From the NCBI RefSeq assembly GCF_014196765.1, contig NZ_JACIEE010000004.1, positions 232,435 through 296,434 on the forward strand: a stretch of DNA of 64,000 bases. Reading direction: 5' to 3'. Under the pieces are notes generated by a model. It saw only the letters and a program-made list of their open reading frames with translations. It was not told the origin of the DNA and did no database searches. This DNA comes from Mycoplana azooxidifex. GTDB taxonomy: Bacteria; Pseudomonadota; Alphaproteobacteria; Rhizobiales; Rhizobiaceae. Positions 57,907 to 64,000 of the stretch are shown here, one piece after another. Position numbers and translations under genes: made by a program. Numbering within the stretch: position 1 is the first letter of the stretch; each line of letters begins with the position of its first letter.

Positions 57907-58586
57907 GGGCCGAGCAGGTCCGGGCGACGCTCCCCGGTCAACCGGCGCGCCTCCGCAAGCCGCCATTTCTCGATCTCGCCGTGGTGGCCGGAGGTCAGCA
58001 CCGCCGGTATCTCCCGGCCCTCCCACACCTGCGGCCGCGTATAATGCGGGTGCTCCAAAAGCCCTCCCTCGAAGCTCTCGTGGACGCCGGACAGGGCATT
58101 GCCCATCACGCCCGGCAGGATGCGCACGATCGCGTCGAGCAGGATCATCGCCGCCGGCTCGCCGCCGGAGAGGATGTAGTCGCCGATCGAGACTTCCTCG
58201 AGCCCGCGCGCGTCGATCACGCGCTGATCCACGCCCTCGAACCGGCCACAGACGATGACCGCACCCTCTGCGGTGGCGAGGTCGCGGACCCGTTGCTGCG
58301 TCAGCGGCCGGCCACGCGGGCTCATCAGCAGGCGAGGCCGCATGTCACCTTCCGACGAGGCGTGGTCGATCGCCTGTGCGAGCACATCGGGTCTCAGCAC
58401 CATGCCGGCACCGCCGCCGGCCGGCGTATCGTCCACGGTCCGGTGGCGATCGGTGGCGAAATCGCGGATCTGCACCGTCTCCAGCGACCAGTCGCCGCGC
58501 GAAAGCGCCTTGCCGGACAGGGACTGGCCGAGAAAACCCGGAAACATCTCCGGGTACAGGGTCAGGATGGTGGCGCGGAAAGCCAC
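57888..58586 (-). CDS. trmD: tRNA (guanine-N1)-methyltransferase TrmD
   Basis: SAM-dependent SPOUT enzyme that forms m1G37 in tRNAs reading CNN codons and prevents frameshifting. The 232-residue product has [14 protein letters not shown] at the start, the cofactor knot regions [25 protein letters not shown] and [15 protein letters not shown]. The start is a GTG at 58586, one base after the rimM stop; a longer frame is rejected as non-homologous. Part of the rimM-trmD pair. Confidence 0.96.
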   Translation of the reverse strand: MAFRATILTLYPEMFPGFLGQSLSGKALSRGDWSLETVQIRDFATDRHRTVDDTPAGGGAGMVLRPDVLAQAIDHASSEGDMRPRLLMSPRGRPLTQQRVRDLATAEGAVIVCGRFEGVDQRVIDARGLEEVSIGDYILSGGEPAAMILLDAIVRILPGVMGNALSGVHESFEGGLLEHPHYTRPQVWEGREIPAVLTSGHHGEIEKWRLAEARRLTGERRPDLLGPQPVTK

Positions 58587-58587
58587 G

Positions 58588-59160
58588 TCATTCCCCGTCG
58601 CGCGGCGGGCGCCGCTTGCGGCTGCCCGGCCCTTCCTCGTCGCCACCTTCGAGGCCGGCGGCAACGGGATCGATCAGCAGCCGGCCGTTCTCGAGATCGA
58701 TCTCGATCACGGCCGTCTCGGAGAAGGGAATGAGCACCGGCCGCTTGCCCGGCCCCTTCAACTCCAGGAGGTCGCCGGCGCCGAAATCGAAGATGCCGCT
58801 GACCGTGCCATGGCTGCGCCCGGTCGCATCGACCGCCTCCAGCCCTTCGAGATCGGCATAGAAGAACTCGTCGTCGTCCAGCTCCTCGTCCGGCAGCTTG
58901 TCGCGCTCGATATAGAGGTCCACGCCCCGCAACGCTTCTGCCGCGGTGCGGTCGTTGACGCCGCGAAAGCGGACCACCGCCATCTCCTTGGCCTCGCGGA
59001 TCTCCAGCACCTCGAAGACCCGGCCATCCTCGCTGTGGAGATGGCCGTAGTCGCCGAGCGAGCCCGGATCGAGCGTGTAGCTCTTGACGCGGACTTCGCC
59101 GCGCAGGCCCTGCGCCGCTCCGATCGTGCCCATCAGCACGGGGTTTTGAAGTTTGTTCAT
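58588..59160 (-). CDS. rimM: Ribosome maturation factor RimM
   Basis: Assembly factor for the 30S head, 190 residues. The N-terminal RimM domain ([20 protein letters not shown]) is followed by a PRC-barrel domain (about 100-170, [16 protein letters not shown] through [16 protein letters not shown]) that binds uS19. The C terminus is a short charged tail. It sits one base ahead of trmD and about 100 bases after rpsP, with a terminator-like hairpin between rpsP and rimM that could reduce read-through. Confidence 0.95.
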   Translation of the reverse strand: MNKLQNPVLMGTIGAAQGLRGEVRVKSYTLDPGSLGDYGHLHSEDGRVFEVLEIREAKEMAVVRFRGVNDRTAAEALRGVDLYIERDKLPDEELDDDEFFYADLEGLEAVDATGRSHGTVSGIFDFGAGDLLELKGPGKRPVLIPFSETAVIEIDLENGRLLIDPVAAGLEGGDEEGPGSRKRRPPRDGE

Positions 59161-59201
59161 CGGTCCCGTCCGCGATCACTCAATCAGAAAAATGTGGAAG
59201 T

Positions 59202-59237
59202 CCAAACGAAAACGGGCGGCATGAGACACGCCGCCCG
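59202..59237 (-). terminator. Terminator-like hairpin between rpsP and rimM
   Basis: On the minus strand CGGGCGGC, loop of nine, GCCGCCCG followed by TTTTCGTTTGG, 24 bases after rpsP. It may end some transcripts and set the ratio of ribosomal protein to RimM/TrmD. Confidence 0.7.
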
Positions 59238-59260
59238 CTGGAACTTGGCCCGGCCGGCGA

Positions 59261-59623
59261 TTATTCCGCGGCGGCGGCAGCGGCGTCTTCGGCCTTCTGC
59301 TTCTTCTCGGCGACGCGTTCGATCGCCTTCTTGCCCGGCTTTGCCTTTTCCGGGTTGTTGCGCGTGTCACGCTTGGCAAGGCCGGCTTCGTTCAGGAAGC
59401 GCAGGACGCGGTCGGTCGGCTGTGCGCCCTTGGCGAGCCATTCGGTGATGCGCTCGGCATTGAGTTCGACGCGCTTTGCGTCTTCCTTGGCGAGCATCGG
59501 GTTCCAGGCGCCGACCTTCTCCAGGAAGCGGCCGTCGCGGGGCGAGCGGGCGTCGGCAACGACGATCTGGTAGTAGGGGCGCTTCTTGGAACCACCACGG
59601 GCGAGACGGATCTTCAGGGACAT
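59261..59623 (-). CDS. rpsP: 30S ribosomal protein bS16 with alanine-rich tail
   Basis: Ribosomal protein of 120 residues. The N-terminal [20 protein letters not shown] and VEKVGAW-like [12 protein letters not shown] are diagnostic. The final 35 residues form a lysine/alanine/glutamate-rich tail ending in six alanines and a glutamate, absent from E. coli bS16 (82 residues). It follows the chorismate mutase gene by 37 bases and precedes a terminator-like hairpin. Confidence 0.96.
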   Translation of the reverse strand: MSLKIRLARGGSKKRPYYQIVVADARSPRDGRFLEKVGAWNPMLAKEDAKRVELNAERITEWLAKGAQPTDRVLRFLNEAGLAKRDTRNNPEKAKPGKKAIERVAEKKQKAEDAAAAAAE

Positions 59624-59660
59624 TTCATTTTCTCCTAGCGATATGACTGGCCGCTTTTTT

Positions 59661-59984
59661 CTAAGCGGTATGCTGGTTGTTGGAGCCGCTGTAGTCGGCG
59701 GCGATGGCTTCATGATGCCGGATCACTTCATGGATGACGAAGTTCAGGAACTTCTCCGCAAAGTCCGGATCCAGATTGGCGTCCTTCGCCAGGTGGCGGA
59801 GGCGTTCGATCTGGTATTCCTCGCGCGCCGGGTCCGCCGGCGGCAAATCGTGGGTGGCCTTGAGGACGCCGACCGCCTTGGTGCAGCGGAAGCGCTCGGC
59901 CAGGATATGCACCAGGGCAGCGTCGATGTTGTCGATCGACTGGCGATACTCGGCCAGCTGCTTCTTGATTTCCGGATCGATCAT
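59661..59984 (-). CDS. Monofunctional chorismate mutase, AroQ class
   Basis: All-helical enzyme of 107 residues that rearranges chorismate to prephenate at the branch to phenylalanine and tyrosine. Family features are [20 protein letters not shown] near residues 13-32, the arginine/lysine active-site positions in [10 protein letters not shown], and [15 protein letters not shown]. No dehydratase or other domain is fused. It lies between ffh and rpsP, a conserved alphaproteobacterial order, and begins 10 bases after the ffh stop. Confidence 0.92.
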   Translation of the reverse strand: MIDPEIKKQLAEYRQSIDNIDAALVHILAERFRCTKAVGVLKATHDLPPADPAREEYQIERLRHLAKDANLDPDFAEKFLNFVIHEVIRHHEAIAADYSGSNNQHTA

Positions 59985-59994
59985 CGCCGCGCCC

Positions 59995-61578
59995 TCACTT
60001 CTTCTTCGGCAGGCCGGGAAGGCCCGGGAACCCGCCGCCAAGGCCCGGCAGCTTGCCGCCAAGGCCCGGAAGTCCGCCGCCGCCGAGGCCCGGCATTCCG
60101 CCGCCCGGCTTGAGACCCGCGGCTTCGGCCTGCTTCTGCAGCGCCTCGAGCTGCTTGGGATCGAGGCTCGACAGGTCGGGCATGCCACCCATGCCGCCGC
60201 CAAGGCCCCCCATGCCGCCCCCGAGGCCCATCTTGCCGGCAAGGCCGCCCATCATCTGCTTCATCATGCCGCCGCCCTTCTTGCCGCCCATCATCTTCAT
60301 CATGTCCGCCATCTGGCGGTGCATCTTCAGAAGCTTGTTGATGTCGCTGGCATCGGTGCCGGAGCCGGCGGCGATGCGCTTCTTGCGCGAATGCTTCAAG
60401 AGGTCGGGGTTGGCGCGCTCGGCCTTGGTCATCGACGAGATGATGGCGATCTGGCGGCCGAACATCTTGTCGTCGAGGCCTGCCGCCGACATCTTGTCCT
60501 TCATGCCGGCCATGCCGGGCATCATCCCCATGATGCCGCCCATGCCGCCCATCTTCTGCATCTGGCCGAGTTGGTCGGCGAGGTCGTTCAGGTCGAACTT
60601 GCCCTTGGCCATCTTGGCGGCCATGGCGGCCGCCTTCTCGGCGTCGATATTTTCGGCCGCCCGCTCCACGAGCGAGACGATGTCGCCCATGCCGAGGATG
60701 CGGTCGGCGACACGGCGGGGGTGGAACTCCTCCAGCTCCCCCATCTTCTCGCCGACGCCGATCAGCTTGATCGGCTTGCCGGTGACCGCGCGCATCGAAA
60801 GCGCTGCACCGCCGCGGCCGTCGCCGTCCATGCGGGTCAGCACGAGGCCGGTGATGCCGACGCGGTCGTCGAAGTTGCGGGCGAGGTTGACGGCGTCCTG
60901 ACCGGTCAGCGCATCGGCGACGAGCAGGATCTCGTGCGGATTGGACTTCCGCTTGATCTCCGCCATCTCGATCATCAGCGGCTCGTCGATATGGGTGCGG
61001 CCGGCAGTGTCGAGGATGACGACGTCATGACCGCCAAGCTTGGCAGCCTGAACGGCGCGCGCGGCGATATCGGTCGGCGACTGGCCGGCAATGACCGGCA
61101 ACGTGTCGATGCCCGCCTGGACCCCGAGTTGGCGCAGTTGCTCCTGCGCGGCCGGACGGCGCGTATCGAGCGAGGCCATCAGGACCTTCTTCTTGTCGCG
61201 CGTCTTCAGCCGGTTGGCGATCTTGCCCGACGTGGTGGTCTTGCCGGAGCCCTGCAGGCCGACCATCATGATGACAACGGGGGCGGCCGCGTTCAGGTCG
61301 ATCGAGACCCCCTCGGAGCCGAGCATCGAGACCAGTTCGTCATGCACGAGCTTGACGACCATCTGGCCGGGCTTGATCGACTTCAGGATCTCCGCGCCGA
61401 CCGCCTTCTCGCGGACGGCATCGGTGAACGAACGCACCACTTCCAGCGCCACGTCCGCTTCCAGGAGCGCGCGACGAACCTCGCGCAGCGCCGCCGAGAC
61501 GTCGGCCTCGGAGAGCGCACCGCGGCCTGTCAGCCCATTCAAGATGGCGCCAAGGCGGTCCTGGAGTGTTTCAAACAT
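59995..61578 (-). CDS. ffh: Signal recognition particle protein Ffh
   Basis: GTPase of the signal recognition particle, 527 residues, targeting nascent membrane proteins to FtsY. The NG domain has P-loop GLQGSGKTTT (107-116), DTAGRTHIDE and the guanine-specificity region LTRMDGDGRGG. The M domain (about 300-440) is methionine-rich for signal sequences and binds 4.5S RNA. A glycine/proline/leucine-rich tail (about 455-527, with GGMPGLGGGGLPGLGGKLPG) extends past the E. coli length of 453. First gene of the block; 4.5S RNA is not in the window. Confidence 0.97.
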   Translation of the reverse strand: MFETLQDRLGAILNGLTGRGALSEADVSAALREVRRALLEADVALEVVRSFTDAVREKAVGAEILKSIKPGQMVVKLVHDELVSMLGSEGVSIDLNAAAPVVIMMVGLQGSGKTTTSGKIANRLKTRDKKKVLMASLDTRRPAAQEQLRQLGVQAGIDTLPVIAGQSPTDIAARAVQAAKLGGHDVVILDTAGRTHIDEPLMIEMAEIKRKSNPHEILLVADALTGQDAVNLARNFDDRVGITGLVLTRMDGDGRGGAALSMRAVTGKPIKLIGVGEKMGELEEFHPRRVADRILGMGDIVSLVERAAENIDAEKAAAMAAKMAKGKFDLNDLADQLGQMQKMGGMGGIMGMMPGMAGMKDKMSAAGLDDKMFGRQIAIISSMTKAERANPDLLKHSRKKRIAAGSGTDASDINKLLKMHRQMADMMKMMGGKKGGGMMKQMMGGLAGKMGLGGGMGGLGGGMGGMPDLSSLDPKQLEALQKQAEAAGLKPGGGMPGLGGGGLPGLGGKLPGLGGGFPGLPGLPKKK

Positions 61579-61890
61579 TGCGTCGTCCTTCTGGTTTCCG
61601 GCTTCCCGGAAACGTCGGTGCTATCTGCGACGAAAACAAGACGCAAAGCCGAAAACCACCCGAGGGCGCATTGCGCTGTCGGGTGTTGACCTCCGGGATC
61701 TCTTTATACCTTCTCGGGTCCCGGTCGGCGGCTTCAAGTGTCTGAACTTGTCGCAGATGGCGCGGATAAACAGGAAAGCTGTACCAAAGTCAAGGATAGA
61801 GGCTGAAAATGCGCCGATCCCGGCAGACGCCCTTACAAAGGACGCCCCGACGTACCAGATCATTCTCCCAATATCTTCGATCGGTTTCGC
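61579..61890. other. Divergent region between ffh and the MBL-fold gene
   Basis: These 312 bases should hold the ffh promoter and that of the metallo-beta-lactamase-fold gene. I see no coding sequence, repeat or hairpin that I can support. Confidence 0.4.
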
Positions 61891-62907
61891 ATGACACAGA
61901 CGCCACGCACCAGCAAGCCGCGCAATCCCTACTATGGCGGCCCGGTCTCCGACCATTTCGACGGCACCTTCTTCTTCAATCCCGAGGGGGAAACGCCGCT
62001 CGGCTTTCGCGAGCTGATGCGCTGGCAGTTCGGCGGCGGCCGGGCGCGATGGCCGAAGCGCGTGGAAAGTCCCTTTTGCCCGGCCAGGCCCGACGATCGA
62101 GTCGATGGCGGCGGCCTGCGTGTCACCATGATCGGCCATGCGTGCCTGCTCATCCAGGTCGCCGGCCTCAACATCCTCACCGACCCCGTCTGGTCGCAGC
62201 GTGCCAGCCCATTTTCCTTCGCCGGGCCGAGGCGCGTGGTGGAGCCGGGCGTCCGCTTCGACGACCTGCCCCCGATTGACATCGTTATCGTCACCCACAA
62301 CCACTACGACCACCTCGATCTCGCCACTTTGAAGCGGCTGCAGGCGCGTCACGGGCCGCATATCGTCACCCCGCTCGGCAACGACACGATCATCCGCCGC
62401 GCGATCCCCGACGCCGGGATTTCGGTCATGGACTGGGGCGACCGGCTTTCGTTCGAAGGGGGGATCACCGTCGATTGCGAGCCCTGCCACCACTGGTCGG
62501 CGCGCGGCACGCGCGACCGGCGCATGGCGCTGTGGGCCGCCTTCGTCGTCTCGACGCCTGCCGGGAAGGTCTACCATGTCGGCGACACCGGCTTTCACGA
62601 CGGAGCGAATTACCGCGCCGCGAAGGAAAAGCATGGCGGCTTCCGGCTCGCCAACCTCCCCGTCGGCGCCTACGAGCCGCGCTGGTTCATGAAGGCGCAG
62701 CACCAGAACCCGGAAGAGGCGGTGGAGGGCATGCTGTTGTGCGGCGCGGCGTTCGCCGCCGGCCATCACTGGGGCACGTTCCAGCTGACCGACGAGGCGA
62801 TCGGCGAGCCGCTCGCAGCCCTACACACAGCGCTCGATCGTCGCAGCATCGCTCCTTCGCGCTTCCGGCCGATGCGTTCCGGCGAAGTCTTCGAAGTCCC
62901 GGCTTGA
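61891..62907 (+). CDS. MBL-fold metal-dependent hydrolase (NAPE-PLD/UlaG-like)
   Basis: Cytosolic metallo-beta-lactamase-fold protein of 338 residues. It starts with YYGGPVSDHFDGTFFFNPEG, found in the NAPE-PLD-like group, and has the metal ligands in THNHYDHLD (HxHxDH), GDTGFHDG and the C-terminal FAAGHHWGTFQLTDE. Eukaryotic NAPE-PLD hydrolyses N-acylphosphatidylethanolamines, but bacterial homologues may act on other phosphodiesters. Substrate unknown. Single gene divergent from ffh and followed by the haem-oxygenase gene 55 bases later. Confidence 0.9.
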   Translation: MTQTPRTSKPRNPYYGGPVSDHFDGTFFFNPEGETPLGFRELMRWQFGGGRARWPKRVESPFCPARPDDRVDGGGLRVTMIGHACLLIQVAGLNILTDPVWSQRASPFSFAGPRRVVEPGVRFDDLPPIDIVIVTHNHYDHLDLATLKRLQARHGPHIVTPLGNDTIIRRAIPDAGISVMDWGDRLSFEGGITVDCEPCHHWSARGTRDRRMALWAAFVVSTPAGKVYHVGDTGFHDGANYRAAKEKHGGFRLANLPVGAYEPRWFMKAQHQNPEEAVEGMLLCGAAFAAGHHWGTFQLTDEAIGEPLAALHTALDRRSIAPSRFRPMRSGEVFEVPA

Positions 62908-62962
62908 CGAAAGACGCTCACATTTGCTTGATACGATAATTCATGAGTTTTTGGGGAAAGAA

Positions 62963-63553
62963 ATGCTGACCGAACTGGAAAATCCCGCCGAGGCCACACG
63001 CATCCAGCGCCTGAAGGCGATGACGGAGGCCACGCACGACCGCCTCGACAAGCGGATCATGGCCGCCCAGCCCTTCGCGAGCAAAGAACGCTACGCGCAG
63101 TTTCTCAACGTGCAGCATGGCTTCCACGCCGATGTCGCCCCGCTCTATGCCGCGCCGGAACTGAACCGGCTGCTGCCGGGCCTTGCCGACCGCTGCCGCT
63201 TCAAGGCGATCAAGCAGGACATCCGCGACGTGACGAGCAACGAGCCGGGCGAAATCGCAGGCCGGAACGGCGAGCTCGACCTGCCGACGGCGCTTGGCTG
63301 GGTCTATGTCGCCGAAGGTTCGAACCTCGGCGCCGCGTTCCTGCTGAAGGAAGCGATCAAGCTCGGGCTGTCGGAAGAGGACGGCGCGCGGCATCTCGCC
63401 GGCCATCCGAGCGGTCGCGGCCTGCACTGGCGCAATTTCGTTTCCGCCTACAACACGCTGCCCCTGTCGGAAGAAGACGAGATCAAGGCCGCCGAAGGCG
63501 CCAAGGCCGCCTTCAACCGGGTGCATGGCCTGGTGGAAGAGGCATTTGCCTGA
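62963..63553 (+). CDS. Biliverdin-producing haem oxygenase
   Basis: All-helical protein of 196 residues of the bacterial haem oxygenase family, which opens haem to biliverdin, CO and iron. The proximal histidine is in MTEATHDRLDKRIM, and the distal glycine-rich helix in LGWVYVAEGSNLGAAFLLKE. The start at MLTELENPAE follows GGGGAAAG; a TTG 13 codons upstream is less likely. No bacteriophytochrome or haem-uptake gene is adjacent, so its purpose (iron from haem, or chromophore) is open. Confidence 0.88.
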   Translation: MLTELENPAEATRIQRLKAMTEATHDRLDKRIMAAQPFASKERYAQFLNVQHGFHADVAPLYAAPELNRLLPGLADRCRFKAIKQDIRDVTSNEPGEIAGRNGELDLPTALGWVYVAEGSNLGAAFLLKEAIKLGLSEEDGARHLAGHPSGRGLHWRNFVSAYNTLPLSEEDEIKAAEGAKAAFNRVHGLVEEAFA

Positions 63554-63645
63554 AACCCGATAGGCCCGCGTGCCACTGGTAATTTCCCGGCAATTCCGCC
63601 ATATACGCCGGAAGACGGGCATTCGGCGCCCGACGGGATGGCACC

Positions 63646-64000
63646 ATGGCAGACTTTGTCGCATTCGCGAGGATGAACGGGCTTGGCAACAAGATCCTGG
63701 TTGTCGACATGCGCGGCCGCGCCGACCGGGTGACGCCGGAGGCTGCGATCGCGCTCGCCGCGGACGCCGAGACCACCTTCGACCAGATCATGGCGATCCA
63801 CGATCCGAAGGCGGACGGCACCGACGCCTTCATCGACATCCTCAACTGCGACGGCAGCAAGGCCCAGGCCTGCGGCAACGGCACGCGCTGCGTCGTCCAG
63901 GCGCTTGCCGCCGAGACCGGCAAGAAGGCCTTCGCCTTCCAGACCGTCGCCGGCATCCTGAACGCCGTGGAGCACGAGGACGGCACGATCTCCGTCGACA
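63646..64000 (+). CDS. dapF: Diaminopimelate epimerase, N-terminal part cut by window edge
   Basis: The first 118 codons of an enzyme that interconverts LL- and meso-diaminopimelate for lysine and peptidoglycan. It starts [20 protein letters not shown] and contains the first catalytic cysteine in [10 protein letters not shown], with [13 protein letters not shown] a strong DapF signature. The gene continues past 64000 and needs a second cysteine motif outside the window. It follows the haem-oxygenase gene by 92 bases on the same strand. Confidence 0.94.
   Translation, partial: MADFVAFARMNGLGNKILVVDMRGRADRVTPEAAIALAADAETTFDQIMAIHDPKADGTDAFIDILNCDGSKAQACGNGTRCVVQALAAETGKKAFAFQTVAGILNAVEHEDGTISVD

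Overview
This looks like core chromosome of a high-GC alphaproteobacterium, most probably Hyphomicrobiales (Rhizobiales), family Rhizobiaceae or close to it. The case rests on a SAM-II riboswitch in front of metA, an IalB-family protein, the PhaR/phaA/phaB polyhydroxybutyrate cluster, an alphaproteobacterial-style ffh-chorismate mutase-rpsP-rimM-trmD-rplS block, and glnK-amtB behind a sigma-54 promoter. I cannot name the species from sequence alone. I recognise about 64 protein genes and one tRNA. I see no rRNA, CRISPR array, insertion sequence, integrase or prophage.

Layout. 0-5 kb: argG, a LysE-type exporter and a three-gene TrpX-like ABC transporter. 5-10 kb: rlmN, an IalB-like protein, a DUF1232 protein, pterin dehydratase, a small tyrosine phosphatase, thpR and a TesA-like esterase. 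10-16.7 kb: the YbbA/YbbP-type ABC pair, a BI-1 protein, and a DeoR regulator beside an MFS transporter with a strong palindrome at the regulator start. 16.7-20 kb: a molybdenum hydroxylase operon (iorA-iorB-dihaem cytochrome). 20-26.3 kb: ispG, a second LysE exporter, ispA-hisC, mtgA, a GST and rpmF. 26.3-29.3 kb: phaR divergent from phaA-phaB. 29.4-34.5 kb: an anSME-like radical SAM maturase, metA with riboswitch and attenuator, a GNAT, an aldose epimerase and a beta-hydroxyacid dehydrogenase.

34.6-37.3 kb is the most accessory-looking part. It holds a 748-residue RTX (calcium-binding repeat) protein with no catalytic domain, a gene-poor stretch with a perfect 12-bp hairpin, and tRNA-Gly(GCC). 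37.6-44.3 kb: ProX-type editing protein, CnoX-like thioredoxin, Lon-N domain protein, Trm112 protein, UbiH-type hydroxylase, tesB, glnK-amtB. 44.5-52.5 kb: ftsK, lolA, exonuclease III, a lone cyclic-nucleotide-binding protein, a CenR-like response regulator, an L,D-transpeptidase-fold protein, an aldo/keto reductase and SixA. 52.7-56 kb: leuC, then an amino-acid ABC permease and binding protein without an ATPase. 56-61.6 kb: rplS, a TauE/SafE permease inserted on the other strand, trmD, rimM, rpsP, chorismate mutase, ffh. 61.9-64 kb: an MBL-fold hydrolase, a haem oxygenase and the start of dapF.

Most genes are housekeeping: amino-acid and isoprenoid biosynthesis, nitrogen control, PHB storage, translation and protein targeting. 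I found no convincing undescribed multi-gene system. The observations most worth a second look are regulatory (the metA riboswitch with its attenuator, the DeoR palindrome, the dyad inside the leuC promoter spacer, the phaR-phaA dyads) plus the RTX gene beside tRNA-Gly. Function calls come from reading motifs and family resemblance; no database search was run.
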